A DNA stretch of 64,000 bases, from the NCBI GenBank assembly GCA_011947345.1, contig JAAVTG010000645.1, positions 62,001 to 126,000 of the forward strand, written 5' to 3'. This DNA is from Phytophthora quininea. Lineage: Eukaryota > Oomycota > Peronosporomycetes > Peronosporales > Peronosporaceae. The translations under genes and the position numbers were made by a program. Under the pieces are notes generated by a model. The model saw only the letters and a list, made by a program, of their open reading frames with translations. It did not search any database and was not told the origin of the DNA. Positions within the stretch are counted from its first letter, which is position 1; every line of letters begins with the position of its first letter. Positions 20,641 through 32,342 of this stretch are shown here, piece by piece.

Positions 20641-21921
20641 ATGCTCGCGATGGCCTCAGGACGTCGGTGAGTGCTCGCCTTTCTTGTTCTCGCGCTTTCC
20701 TTAGAATGGAGTTGCCTCACCCACCTGCCCCCAGGCGATCCGTCTGGCTCAAGCACAGGCTCCGGGACGGCTCCGTCGACGACTTCACCCGCCACGCCGG
20801 TGACAAGTGCTTTGTCGCCGACTACAAGTGCCCCTGCAACGCCATCTCCTCGCCACAGACGGCCTCTCCGTCAAACTCAAGCTCCACAACCTCACGGCCG
20901 GCTGGTTCCACGGCAGCGCCGGTGGTTGAGCTCAATGGCGCCGAACTTGTCACAGTCGAGGTCACCGCGACGACCTCGCGGACGGCACCACGTCGTACAG
21001 CTACGTCATCATCACCAAGAGCGGCGACAGTCAAAAGACGATCGTGCTGGGGGCGAGCACCTCCGGCTCGAGCAGTGCCAGTGCCGGTGGCGGTGCCACA
21101 GCCCAGCCAGGCAGCTCACTGGCAGACAAGAGAACCTCATCAAAGTCCTCTGGCGTGGGAACAGGAGCCGTGGTTGGCATCGTCGCAGGAGCTGTCATCT
21201 TCATGCTTGTACTGCTCGCATTCGTCATCGTCCAGCGGCGAAGAAACAAGCGCCGTCTGAGTGAAGCTTCCTCGCAGGATGTTTTGGAGTCTCCTGTCGT
21301 CGGAAAGCACGCGAGACTTCTTGAGAACGGAATGCTGCCAGCAGATGTCGAACACCAGGAGATCACCAGGACCACCGCGAACTCGCGTTCTTCTGGAGAC
21401 TCGAGCAGGCGATATCGAAGTACACTTTGGGAGGACCCGGTCATCTTGGCTGCTCGAATTCCGTTTGACCGCGTCGATATCGGCTCCCTCATCAATCGAG
21501 GAGGATACGGTGAAGTCTACCGCAGACGATATCGAGACCAGGAGGTCGCCATCAAGGCACTACTGCCCGAGAAGCGCAAGAACTTGAAGTATCCTATGTT
21601 GGGCAATCGCTACGATGAAAAGGCCGATTTGTTCTCGCTGGGGGTCGGGTCGTCATGTCCGAGCTGGACACCCACGAGCTGCCGTACGCGCACGCTAAGG
21701 AGGGCGGCAGCCACAGTAACAGTAGCAGCCGGCCTCTCCCCGACACGGCCGTGCTGCACATGGTGGCGACGGGCGAGTTGCACGTGCGCTTCTCGCGCTA
21801 CGTGGGCCCGGAGATGGCTCGCTTTGTTGGCAACTGTGTGAGCCTCGACCCGAGCGAGCGACCGACGGCCGCCGAGGTACTCTACTACCTGCAGGTGGCG
21901 AGCCGCAAGCAGCAGTACTGA
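20641..21921 (+). pseudogene. Receptor-like TKL kinase lacking most of its kinase core
   Basis: A likely first exon, 20641-20666, ends at a consensus donor GTGAGT; the acceptor cccccag ends at 20734. The outside part is readable only by changing frame three times (DGSVDDFTRHAGDKCFVADY; LSVKLKLHNLTAGWFHGSA; VELNGAELVTVEV; TSYSYVIITKSGDSQKTIVL). A TM segment (VGIVAGAVIFMLVLLAFVIV) and a basic stop-transfer follow, then a kinase domain start with GGYGEV (glycine loop) and VAIKAL (ATP-binding Lys). The sequence then jumps from KRKNLK to LGNRYDEKADLFSLG. Compared with the neighbouring kinase about 125 residues are missing, including HRD, DFG and APE. The C-lobe resumes with SELDTHELPYAHAKE. It cannot be an active kinase. 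Confidence 0.7.
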
Positions 21922-22330
21922 GGCTGAGGCGACGAAGCAGCAAGTGTTAGCCCCCATGGACAGAATTGCACGATTTACATTGCAGCATTGTTGTTGTTGC
22001 TACTGCTGTGCCAGTCGAACTCTGTTGAAGTCTGCCGGCCATTCAAGACGCAGATGACAATCGCGGAAGGACTCGAAGCCGTGTAAGAACCCTCCGGGTG
22101 GGCACTCGCCATGGTCGACTCAACTCGGCCATGCCAATACTTGACCAGCTGGACAAGATGGCCAAAATGCTCGCCCTCGCCGCTTCTTTTTCGCCATCTG
22201 CTTGATAGTGTACGTCTTTCCCCTTCCAGCTCTGCGACGTCGCGGCGATGATTGCACCGTTGGAGCCGCGTGTGGGCCTGGGCCTGTATTCCGACTCTCC
22301 CCGCTCGCTGCACAGTCCCAGGCCGCCGCC

Positions 22331-23634
22331 ATGCTGGCCGCCGTGGTCTCGTGCCTGCTGCCGCTCGTGGCGTTGGCCCAAGACGGGCAGGTGTCGTACT
22401 CGGTGAGTCTCAGCACAGGAGCCCTCATCGCCATCATCGCTGGATGCATCGTCGCCGTGCTGCTGCTCATTTGCTGCTGCTGCTGCTGCAAGAAGCGCCG
22501 CAGAAAGCGCCGCGAGCGCGAGCTCCAGGAAGCGGTGGCCGCCGCTGTCAACACGCCCAAGGCCGATGGCTCCCACGTCGTCGACTTTCCCTACGAGCAG
22601 CACCGGCAGCACAACACTGGCTCCACCTACACGGGATCGACGGCGCACCCACACCGCAGCGGCACCATGAACTCCACGTTTAATGGCGGCCACTACCCGC
22701 CCACGAACCAATCGGCAGGCAGCGATGGACGGAATCCACAAGTCTCTGGGACGACCCCACCATCGTAGCGGCGAGGATCCCCATCGACAGGGTCGAGCTT
22801 GGGCAGTTGCTCAGTCGCGGCGGCTTTGGAGAAGTGTACCGCGGCCGCTACCGCGGCCAGAATGTGGCGATCAAGACTCTGCTGCCGTCGACCCGCAAGG
22901 ACCTGCACCACATCGAGGCGTTCCTGGCCGAGATCAAGCTCATGGCGAGCATGGAGCATCCGCAAATCGTACAGTTCATTGGCGTAGCTTGGGAGTCGCT
23001 TAGTGAACTGTACGCCGTCTCTGAGTTCATGGAGGGCGGAGATCTACGCTCGCTGTTGGTGGAGTATCATAACCAAGGCCACCCTCAGGGTTTCGACCCC
23101 GTGAAGATCAAAATGGCATTGCAGACGGCTCACGCGCTGACTTATTTGCACTCGCTCGAGCCCGTCGTGCTGCACCGCGACCTCAAGTCACGCAACATTC
23201 TGCTAACCGAGTCGTTGGACGCCAAGATCACGGACTTTGGGGCCTCGCGAGAGCGGTCGGACAAAACAATGACGAGCGGAGTCGGCACCTCGTTCTGGAT
23301 GGCACCCGAATGTGTTCTCGGCGAAAAGTATGATGAGAAGGCCGACGTATTTTCATTTGGGGTGGTGCTATCGGAGCTAGATACGCACGAACTGCCATAT
23401 TCGCACGCCAAGGAGAACAGCGAGACGGGCCGGCCGCTCCCGGACACGGCCGTGCTGCAGTTGGTTTTAATGGGCAGGCTACAGGTTCGGCTTTCCGGTC
23501 GCGGTCCTGTTGAGATGACGCAGTTGGCGCAGCAGTGCCTGCAGATCGAGCCCGAGAGCCGCCCCACGGCTGCAGATGTGCTGTATCGGCTGCACACCGT
23601 CTCGCGCGACTACCCGAGCAGCTATTCGCTCTAA
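22331..23634 (+). CDS. Receptor-like TKL Ser/Thr protein kinase, one frameshift
   Basis: The start is the ATG at 22331. Signal peptide MLAAVVSCLLPLVALAQ, a very short outside segment, a TM helix (GALIAIIAGCIVAVLLLI) ending in a Cys run and a basic block, then a His/Ser/Thr linker. The kinase domain has all key motifs: glycine loop RGGFGEV, VAIKTL, alpha-C EAFLAEIKLM, catalytic HRDLKSRNIL, ITDFGAS, GTSFWMAPE, and the C-lobe EKADVFSFGVVLSELDTHEL. HRDLKSRN with GTSFWMAPE places it in the TKL group, greatly expanded in oomycetes. The frame breaks once between about 22715 and 22750, ahead of SLWDDPTIVAARIP, which matches the neighbour's STLWEDPVILAARIP. It is a tandem paralogue of the broken kinase upstream. 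Confidence 0.8.
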
Positions 23635-23804
23635 CGCGCATGAACAAATTCTTATAACCCCGGAGAATATCATTTAGCTAAACCTGAAGGCTACCAGGCC
23701 GCCACAGTCTTCCGTGCTTGCAAAATGAACAAAAAGGAAGTTGACGCAGGCCCCATTGCTGAAGAGCTGAGGTCCAAACAGGGCTTCCGTGGCGGATAAA
23801 GGTC

Positions 23805-24506
23805 TTACAGGAAGAGCGCAGCTGTGGCCACCAACGCCGATCCCAGCAGCGCCGACGACGGGCTCACTGCGACACCCGCGTTAGAGCCGCTGGAGGTAGC
23901 ATCACCCGCCGCGCTCGAAGCGCTCGCGCTCGAGTCGGTCGTCGACGCCGAGGCGGAGTCTCTGGCTGGGGCTTGCGTCTCGATCGTCAGGTCACTGCCC
24001 GAGGCGGAATCACCGACAGTCACGTCCGAGTCCAAGCTGGTCGAGGAAGTGGTGTTAGTGGGGGCCATCGTCACCACCTCTGCACTGTCAAGCGAGGCAG
24101 ATGAAGCAGGCGCGGAGTCGAGGCTGGTCGAGGCCGCAGACGCCGAGGCGGATGAAGCGACCGATGCCGCAGTCGACGCGTTCGACGAGGCACTTCCGGA
24201 GCAGTACTCGGTCACGGGCGTGATAAGGTCGGCGTACAGCGCGAACGTGCCGACGGTGCACTCCTCCGTGAACATGGTCGTCAAGGTCGACAGCACGCTC
24301 TGGCAGGCGGTGCTCGTGCACATGGTCTTCATCTCGGCCTCCGTGGGCGTCTCCAGCGACGACGGAGTGTAGCCCGAGTCGCTGGTGCAGGTGGCGACCT
24401 CGTCCGACGTAAGCAGAGCCGTCACCGCCGAGGTATCACAAGTCGCTGCGTGGACAGCAGCCGCGGACAAGGAGGCAGCAACGAGAATGGAAGCGAAGAC
24501 CTTCAT
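23805..24506 (-). CDS. Elicitin-like protein 4 (GPI-type), intact
   Basis: 233 aa from the ATG at 24506. Signal peptide MKVFASILVAASLSAAAVHA; six cysteines at 23, 40, 63, 68, 83 and 102 with the same spacing as gene 1 and the core PTEAEMKTMCTSTACQSVL and ECTVGTFALYADLITPVTEY. The stalk is longer than in genes 1-3 and carries repeated Ser-Leu-Asp-Ser units; the tail (SSALLGSALVATAALFL) fits a GPI signal. It is on the opposite strand to the other three, beyond the kinase pair, so the cluster has been rearranged. No frame problem is seen. Confidence 0.92.
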   Translation of the reverse strand: MKVFASILVAASLSAAAVHAATCDTSAVTALLTSDEVATCTSDSGYTPSSLETPTEAEMKTMCTSTACQSVLSTLTTMFTEECTVGTFALYADLITPVTEYCSGSASSNASTAASVASSASASAASTSLDSAPASSASLDSAEVVTMAPTNTTSSTSLDSDVTVGDSASGSDLTIETQAPARDSASASTTDSSASASSAAGDATSSGSNAGVAVSPSSALLGSALVATAALFL

Positions 24507-24569
24507 GACTGTTGTTTCCGGGAGCTGGAGTGCGGAGCGGGCGCTGGTATCTGTCTAACGCGCTGGCGG

Positions 24570-24586
24570 CAGACTGGAGAATGGCG
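24570..24586 (-). promoter_or_regulatory. Inr-like core promoter of elicitin-like gene 4
   Basis: Minus-strand CGCCATTCTCCAGTCTG, a weaker initiator match, about 65-80 bases before the ATG at 24506. Confidence 0.35.
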
Positions 24587-24947
24587 ACCGGAGCTGCAAG
24601 TGCCTCCGCGAGTGGACGGGCATGTGTTGGAGATCGGCACCGAAGGCCGGACCTCGTGTCACGCGCATAGCGCCGGCGATCGATGGACGACGCCTGGCGG
24701 TAATGCGAGACCAGCACGGCGGTCTTCCTTTGCTTGAAGCACGGCAACGATCGCAACAGTGGGGACTCGTAGAGGCGAGTGGCATTTGGCCTGCTTGTAG
24801 CTTGCTGCTGAACGCTGCAGGGGAAACACAGCACAAAGAGCTAATAGGCATTTGACGAGAACGCTCTCGGGAAGAACTACCAACCTGTCTTGTTCATTAG
24901 CGCACACGGATGCTGGAGCTCAACTTTTTCTTGCTTGCTCGATCGCT

Positions 24948-26528
24948 TTACTGTCCCTGGCGCTGGCGCGGGGCGCACTTAATAATGTCGTCTACTCTGA
25001 GAATCATCTCGGCGGCCTCCGCGGCCGAGAACAGCACCTGCTTCTTGCTCTTCAGCGCCTCGCGGATGCCCAGCGCCTCCATGTCGCCCACGCAGCCCGT
25101 GCGCATGTCCAGACCCGCCGTTGTTTCGCCGCGGTGGTGGGCCGCGCGCAGCTGCGTCACCAGCTCCGAGCTGTCGAAGCCGCCGTTGTCGGCAATGATG
25201 CTCGGCAGCTGGCGCAGCGCACGGGCAAACGCCTCCATCGCGAGAGCCTTCTTGCCGGGCACGGATGGCGCCTTGTTGTCGATGGCCTGTGCCATCAGCA
25301 CCTCCGTACAGCCGCCGCCCATGACCGTCTGCGAGTGCTTCACGGTCTGCGTGAGCACAGCCAGCGCGTCGTGCAGCGAGCGCTCCGCCTCATCCAGCAA
25401 GTGCGAGCTGGCGCCGCGCAGCACCACCGAGCAGGCAGAACCGGTCTTGACGCCCGAGAACCGCAGCATGCGATCCTCTCCGATGATGATCTCCTCGATG
25501 AGCTTGCACTCGCCAAGCTGGATGGCGTCCGGGTTATCGAACGTCGAGGCGATCTCACCGCCCGTGACAGCGGCCAGGTGCTCGATGCCGTCGAAATCGG
25601 CGTGCTCGATAGCCATAATGCCCTTTTCGGAGAAGATCTGCTCGGGGTAGTTGTAGATCAGCTGCCGGTTCACGAAGCAGTTGATGCCGAACGCTGCGAT
25701 CTTCTCGACCTTGGCCTTCATCTTGGCCTTCTCGGCGTCCTCGATGGCCGATACCTTGTCCATGGAGTCCACCTTTACGCGCGCGCCGTAGATCTTGATC
25801 TTGTCCGTGTCCATGCCCGTATTGGCCACCAGGATCTTGGCGTTCTCCACGCGCTTGGGCTGGCCCACACCGATCTTCTTGTCGAGGATGAAGCCTTCGT
25901 CCAGGTACGAGTCCCGCAGCGAGCCTCCGGCTTTCTTAATGATCTGGATGTAGTCCAGGTTGCTCGAGCCCCTGAGCCGAAGCACGGCGTCCACCGCCAG
26001 CTTGGCGAAGTGGTCTTTCTCGTGGGTCAGCAGCTTGGAGCTGAGCGTCGTGCGCGCAATGTTCAGCAGGTCCTCGCGGAACTTGCCGGCGTCGCCCGAG
26101 TTGTCCCTGGCCGAGCCCACCAGCGCCTCGTTGGCCGTAGCGAGCGCGATGCGCCAGCCGTCGATGATGGTCTGCGGGTGGATGCGCTGGTCGATGAGCT
26201 TCTCGGCCTCCCGCAGCAGCTCGCCGCAGAGCACGGCCACGCTCGTGGTGCCGTCGCCCACCTCCTCGTCCTGCGTCTTGGCGATGTCCACCAGCACCTT
26301 GGCGGCCGCGTTGTCCACGTACACGGAGCGCAGGATGGTGGCGCCGTCGTTCGTGACCGAGATAGCCTTGTCGGGGCCGCCCATGGACTGCAGGATCTTG
26401 TCCATGCCCTTGGGGCCCAGCGTCGTCTTGACCATGTCGGCGATGGCGATGGCCCCCACGAACGACGACATGCGCGCATTCTCGCCCTTCTCCACCTGCG
26501 ACTCCGGGTCCAACACGGCCTGCTGCAT
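24948..26528 (-). CDS. CCT2: T-complex protein 1 subunit beta (chaperonin CCT2)
   Basis: 526 aa from the ATG at 26528 ([20 protein letters not shown]); the open frame extends 11 codons upstream only to a TTG. Group II chaperonin motifs: TLGPKGMDK at residues 36-44, NDGATIL at 60-66, the ATPase motif VGDGTTS at 90-96 and [10 protein letters not shown] near the C-terminus. [37 protein letters not shown] [39 protein letters not shown] and [17 protein letters not shown] are distinctive of the beta subunit. It assembles into the cytosolic eight-subunit ring that folds actin, tubulin and other proteins. One uninterrupted frame. The long plus-strand frame over it is antisense. Confidence 0.95.
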   Translation of the reverse strand: MQQAVLDPESQVEKGENARMSSFVGAIAIADMVKTTLGPKGMDKILQSMGGPDKAISVTNDGATILRSVYVDNAAAKVLVDIAKTQDEEVGDGTTSVAVLCGELLREAEKLIDQRIHPQTIIDGWRIALATANEALVGSARDNSGDAGKFREDLLNIARTTLSSKLLTHEKDHFAKLAVDAVLRLRGSSNLDYIQIIKKAGGSLRDSYLDEGFILDKKIGVGQPKRVENAKILVANTGMDTDKIKIYGARVKVDSMDKVSAIEDAEKAKMKAKVEKIAAFGINCFVNRQLIYNYPEQIFSEKGIMAIEHADFDGIEHLAAVTGGEIASTFDNPDAIQLGECKLIEEIIIGEDRMLRFSGVKTGSACSVVLRGASSHLLDEAERSLHDALAVLTQTVKHSQTVMGGGCTEVLMAQAIDNKAPSVPGKKALAMEAFARALRQLPSIIADNGGFDSSELVTQLRAAHHRGETTAGLDMRTGCVGDMEALGIREALKSKKQVLFSAAEAAEMILRVDDIIKCAPRQRQGQ

Positions 26529-27014
26529 GGTCCCTTGCTTTCCTCGGCGCTCAATGGTCAAGATACAGCCCCTCCAGTCCTTGCCTCGGTAAGTGCGAAT
26601 GATTTAGAGGGCGTGTTTTAGATTCTGATTGCTATCAAAAATACGCCGGTAAGTGATTATAAAAATCTCACAGGGGACGTCAAAGAGCGACGAGCGGAGC
26701 TTCGAGCAGGAAGACCACGCCAAAGGAAGCTCTCAATAGACCTTTGTAGAAGTTAGCCATACTTTCGTAAGTCATACGGCGGAACGGGAACTGAGCCACA
26801 TGTTTGGTAAAGCTGTCGCTCTAATGCATTTGAGCACTCGGTAGACAATCTATCGCATAGATGATCAGTTGCCCGATCTATTCTCTATTAATCTCTCTAC
26901 CAAAAACTCGAGCATCCACACCGTGTCCGTTTGGTTCACTCGATCAGACTCGGTCACTTCCAAACATCCATCCCACCCAGCAAACTACCTCCAAGCCAAC
27001 AAGTCCAGCATCGA
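26529..27014. other. Intergenic, junction between gene-rich and repeat-rich parts
   Basis: Promoter side of CCT2. No gene seen; GC content falls here. Confidence 0.4.
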
Positions 27015-28460
27015 TGTCGTCACGCCAGTCATCTCCGCCCCACCGCACCCCAACTAGAGCACCTTCCCGTACGCCAGCAAGTGCCAGGCGCAATGCTCGC
27101 CGTGTGGCTGACCGGCAAGGGTCACCTCGACCGCAAGGAGATCGTGTACGAGCTGCCCAAGCCTCAGCTCGGGCACGTGCAGCCCAAGCAGCGCATCTTC
27201 AAGCAATGCTTACAATGTTGGAGGAGCGAGAGGAAAAGCGGCGGGCGGAAATCCATCGCTTTCCTGCGGATCCGGTCGAGGAAGACGGCAACGGCGGGAC
27301 AGATATCGCATCACCATACCCAATTCTGGATGGGGTCTTCCGCGACGGTGGTGCTGCGGCAGTCACCCGCCTGACCAACTTCTCTCCTTGAGAGTTGAAT
27401 ACCTTGTGGTTTTCCGTGCGCGGGTATGTCGTTCGCTACTGGAACATTGGCCGTGGACGAAGATCTGCCTTTTCCGCGAAGGACGTGTTCTTCATGATGA
27501 TAGTGGTGATGAAAAACGGCGGTACATGGGAAATGCTGGCACGAATCTTTAGAACCAAGACCCCAACCTTCATCAAGACCATCACAGGCTTTATTGAAGT
27601 CGTTGCATCTAAGCTCTACGAGGAGTGGGTGGCTTCTCAGGCAGACAAGTTAACATGAGAGCTCTAGTGACTTCGGGTCACACTTTTACCAATTTTCCGT
27701 GTGCGATGTACGCCACGGACGTCACATTCCAGCAGACAAACCGCCCAGCAGACAACATGGCCGAGGCCATGTCCTTTTACAGCGCGAAGCATAAGCTGTA
27801 CGGGTTCAAGGTGGAAGTGTCAGTAAACCCCCGTGGACTTGCGATAAATTGCCCCCCAAATGCTCGCGGCAACACGGCTGACATTACCCTGTTTAGGGAC
27901 AACCAGGCTATTCACCAAACGCAGTGCCAGGAAGCTGGTGGAGACCAGCGTCTCCAAGACCATGGTCCGTTAAATATGGAGTATCCTGAAGAATGGGCCG
28001 TCTTGACTGACAAGGGCTATCAAGGTCTGGCTGATCATGTCCGGTGCATCCATCCAAAAAAGGCAACAGTCTTACCAGCGAAGAGCAGCTTCAGAATAGC
28101 CGCATCTCAAGTGACAGGGTCATAGTCGAGAACTACTTCGGTCGACTGGGCTCTCTTTGGCGTATTTGCGCAGAGAAGTATCGCTGGAGTGAGTCTCTCT
28201 ACAACGACATTTTCCAGGTTTGTGCAGCTTTAACAAACTACCATGTTACCATGCACCCCCTTCGAGACGAAAACGGCATGACGTATCACCAGTACCAAAA
28301 CCGGCTTCTCTCCATCGGCCAAGACATGAAAAGAAAACGACGCCAGAGCCAAGAGAAATACCGGCGTAAGTTCAATAGCCTATATTCACATGAAGTATAT
28401 GTGGTGAAGCGGTTTTTCGGAATTGCGGTCGATATGGGAGCCCAGCATGCCAGATCCGGA
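27015..28460 (+). mobile_element. Harbinger/ISL2EU-type DDE transposase, degenerate
   Basis: The start may be the ATG at 27015 (MSSRQSSPPHRTPTRAPSRT). The first frame ends FRDGGAAAVTRLTNFSP at a TGA (27389-27391) and resumes in the same frame as NTLWFSVRGYVVRYWNIGRG. Catalytic blocks then appear in two other frames: AMYATDVTFQQTNRP (first Asp), AVLTDKGYQGL (second Asp) and SSDRVIVENYFGRLGSLWRI (Glu). This set is the DDE_Tnp_4 catalytic triad, and the ENYFGRL-x3-W motif is typical of the Harbinger/ISL2EU side. One nonsense codon and at least two frameshifts make it inactive. Confidence 0.7.
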
Positions 28461-29260
28461 CTCGGATTCCCGGCTCAGACTATATTCGTGGAAGCAATGG
28501 ATCCAAGCGTAAGAAATCCGGATCTGCAACGCTGTACGCCGGATCCAGACTCAGATCCCCGGATCAGATATGGATACATCGCGGAAGCACTGGATCCAGA
28601 CGTGGGCAACCCAGATCTGCAACCGAGGCCGTTCCAGGCGTGGATCTGGCACACTAGAGGACTGGTCAAGCGACAACATCCAGCGGATGGTACAGAAATG
28701 GTGCAGATGATAGGTTTTAGGATGGGTCTCCATGGATCCACTCATAATTTGCTTAATACAGAGTCGAATTTGCCTTGTACGCCACAAGTGCCCTTCCTAG
28801 CGCTCAAGACCACGGGATCTACATTTGCCCAGTCCAGCTACGTCGGGATCATCGCGGATCAAGCAGTGCTCGGGTGATCTGGATAGTATATTGGCCAGAT
28901 CCACTCGCAGCCTGGATCCACTAGTACCAAGTGCGGATCTGAAGTCTACTGGAGTTACTACTTGGCCAGGACGACTGATCGACCCTCAACCCCCCCCCCA
29001 CCCCCACCCCCAAGATCACGCTATTGGAAGCGTCAAGTAAGGAAAAGGAAGACCATACACCCTCAACCCTCAAGGCAACCCCCACCTGGATCCAAGATCC
29101 AGGCCCCAGATCCAAGTAGATCCAAGCGACTACTGATCTGGCAAATATTCAAGGACGCAGAGTGAAGATTCCCGCGCTGCTCCTGACCTCCCACATCCCG
29201 CCAAGACGTTCGATCTTGATAGATCAAGCATCCTCGAGGCACCCGAAGAGCAGATCCAGC
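28461..29260. repeat. GATC-packed non-coding tract
   Basis: About 27 GATC sites lie in 800 bases, mostly as GGATCY or AGATCC. Part of it is a duplicated unit: ggaagcaatggatcc...ggatctgcaac (28492) and ggaagcactggatcc...agatctgcaac (28584) about 95 bases apart. A poly-C stretch (about 28987-29010) is included. No coding potential. Confidence 0.65.
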
Positions 29261-29537
29261 CCGCCGACGGGTACACAAGGTGAGCACACTTCAGCATCCC
29301 CACGGATATCGGAGTACTCCCTCCGTTAGCCGGTGTCTGGGCGCAGTGGAAGCGGATTTTGATAAATCCCGCTACACCACATATAACTGTGTTTCGTGAT
29401 ACAATCGTTTCATTACAGACAGTGCTATTGAGCGATTGGGCGGAGAGTACGCAGCGTGCGTCTCACATCTCCACCGGAGTCGCTCGTCGCCCTATAAAAA
29501 TCACTTGTTTTCAGACCAAAGTCCTTCATCATTTCAG

Positions 29538-30470
29538 TCAGCCATGACCGAAATGGTCTCTGGGTACTTCCATCGCGTTCTTCGTACGCCGGGTCGATTT
29601 TTTCGTGCCAAGGAGCACCGATGTAAACTGCCTCTCGTTGTCAATCAGATACACTCGCAAGCCCAGATGCTTATCACTTGTGGTCTTGCACACCCAGAAG
29701 TCAGGTACTAGTATGAAGTTCGGGTACTGTTCGCGATTATCATTGAAGTAATCCTTGATCTCATCTTTTGGCGAGCGATACAACTCTCGATGATCGACTC
29801 CTTCACACGTTTCTCGTTGATAACCGTCTGCATCTCTTGTTTCACAACAAGGCCCTCAACCAGCTTCGACTCCTGGTATTTATCCATGCGCAATGGCAAG
29901 TTGTCGTTAATGATCCTCGGACTCTCCAACAGCAAATCGAGCCGGGCTGGATTGCTGGTGAACATTGGGGACGAACGCAGCAGCTACACCTCTTCGCCAC
30001 GCCTTCTCTTTGCGGCCATCTCCACCGCGGTCTTTGGAGAGCCAATATGATGATCCAGCGCCAAATGCCCCGTCGCCCGAGTTGTTCTGCCGAATAATAA
30101 CTTGTGGAGGTTTCTTCCCGATGTTCGACAGGCTTCGTCCGCTAAACAAGCTCACCCGATCAGGATCTGACCTTTCTCGTCCATATATTCAACACGCACC
30201 CCACACTTGAACACGTATGACGAATCGGAAGACGTGGGGGTGATGCGGAATTGACTGGCCGACTGGAAGTTTTCGGTGGCCTGTCAAACTGCGAGGCTTC
30301 AGCGGGTTCTGATAGTGCTGATGGTCTCCTGCAACGACGTTCATCTGTATCGCCCCGGACGTCTTAGATGCCATGACTCGGTGGCGGCACTGCGGCGATA
30401 GGGGTCTGTGAGCTCTGGTTCTGTCGGTGTTGGACTGGTGGGACAAGTCTCCAGCTCCTGATACCATGCT
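29538..30470 (-). mobile_element. hAT transposase N-terminal fragment, frameshifted
   Basis: On the minus strand, 29708-29965 has a helical region (NPARLDLLLESPRIINDNLP, QEMQTVINEKRVKESI) and 29538-29783 the first catalytic block FILVPDFWVCKTTSDKHLGL then YLIDNERQFTSVLLGTKK. The D-F-W-x-C-x-T-x4-LGL-x-V-x-x-I-D pattern is the hAT start of the RNase H fold. The C-terminal half is missing. Confidence 0.6.
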
Positions 30471-32342
30471 GCGAAGTCTTCGGACGCGTGGGGAGTCTGT
30501 CCTTCACCCTCCTACAGCTCTCCCGTGGGAGCGTCGGGACCAAGAGGGTTATTAGAGCGCAAAAAAGCTATCTCGTTACTCCGAAGTATACCATTCCAAC
30601 GAAATGTACTATGTATCATTCAAAGGACCGTGTCACATACAGTGCAGTCTTCAAAAGTCAAACCAACTGGGCGCTATACAGGTGATATCTACGAACTATC
30701 GCCAGATCAACGAACTAGTCATCTACGCAGTCATTTTGCAGCACGCTAATCTCTGTCTTGTCCCGACATGTGCGTCACGTCTGAGTCTGCATCACTGAAG
30801 TCGTCACTGAAGCCGTCGTGGCTATCGTGCACCGGGTGATCGTCAAGCTCAATTAAGTGACATCTGCAATCTTTATAAAAGACGACGGAAGTCCTCTATC
30901 AGTACGAAACGCGAACAGAAGGTGGCGGTGAGGGCTTGCCAGCATTGAAGCAGCAGATCCTATGTTATCCACGCGACCAACCGAGGTCGCTCTCCCCGAT
31001 CTGCGCGTCGAGACCATCCAGGGCTACAGTCACAACCCGCCCAGACGAACCGACCTAGAAGGCGAGTGTTACCGTATCCACTGTGCACTCGGATGCCTTC
31101 ACAAATCTATTCGCCCCCAGAATCCACTCATTCCAGCACACGTGAGGTCCAGACTTCACAAATACGAAGTCGGACTCCACAAACACCGCGGACGCCGCAG
31201 ACACCACGAAGCCAAACGCCGCAGATTCCAAGCCAGCGACGAAGCCGGACGCTGCCAATGCCGCAGGCACCGCAGAAACCACCATAATCACTGCTGACGA
31301 CGCACCAACCAAGTGCACAGACATGACAAACGGATTCACCACGAGAGCTTGCGTTTCGCTCACAATGTGCACGCCCTCGCTCACCCATGCAACGTGATGC
31401 TCCGCCACCAGATGCATCATAGCCGATAGACAGAACCTCCTTGCTACGCGATCAATACCAGCTCATTGCCCGACCGATTATCAAAACGTCACTTATGCAG
31501 CGTGAAACCTCGGGTGAAACGCTGGGTAATATCCTAGTGGAAGTTTGACGATGTAAATCTGCAGTTTCAGGATCAGCATGCCGCTATTGGCCAAAACCCT
31601 GTGCCAGGTCACCCACTATATGCGGAGCCAAGTGAGCGTATACTTTGTCCAAAACAAAATACTTGGCGGATTTCTGCCTAAGAACTGTCGATCCAGGAAC
31701 GGAGCTGTACCAGGAACTCGGTACCATTTGGGAGCCAGACTGCGATCTTTGTCGACGAGCCATATCCTGCGAAGGGTCGCTGAGTTTGCAAGATAAGGGT
31801 GAAGTTGCTCGATGAGGGTATATACTCAGTTGAAGACTAATTAGGGTGTAGACAACTTTTAGCCAAAAGCATAAACATAAATGAGAGTTCAATTTGCCTC
31901 CAAGCACTCAAGTATCTCTCGTGCCAAGCTTCCAGGCCTTCACGCGAGGAGCCCCGCGGACGAGAGCAACGAGGTCTTCGTCGGTCGTCTTTGGTCGTTG
32001 TCGGGACTCTCGCCTGTTTCAAGCCTATTCCATATCCTAGTTGGCTCACTCGCCTCTAGCGGCGTTCCATTTCATATTCCTGGGTGTTGGGCGGTTCAAG
32101 TCCCGTCCCAAGACTCTCCTCGGCCCACGACCTGTGTGAAGCGTCTACGACTGCGCCTGAACTCGAAAAGTCCTCTGCCTTAGAGGCTAGTGCGCGTGTA
32201 AAACGTCTGAGCGCCCGGGGCCCTGCCAAGCACCTCGGGACCAACCGCTCATCTGTGCTTGGTGCTTCTGCCCTCAGTTCCTGGGCATAGTAAAGAATAG
32301 GGAACCCCTGCGTGTTCGAGTTGCATCAAGAACTCTTATATA
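30471..32342. other. Mostly non-coding; relic of a Thr/Ala-rich protein at 31057-31400
   Basis: On the plus strand one frame reads KASVTVSTVHSDAFTNLF, a TGA at about 31144, then a Thr/Asn/Ala/Lys-rich mucin-like stretch and a Cys-bearing end (KCTDMTNGFTTRACVSLTMC) to a stop near 31398. It resembles the stalk and tail of a secreted protein, but no start or domain is visible. The minus frame 31055-31420 is its antisense. Nothing else in this stretch is recognisable. Confidence 0.3.

Noticed and set aside
24852..26621. 589-codon plus-strand frame
   Set aside because: Exact antisense of CCT2, His/Leu/Arg-rich shadow composition.
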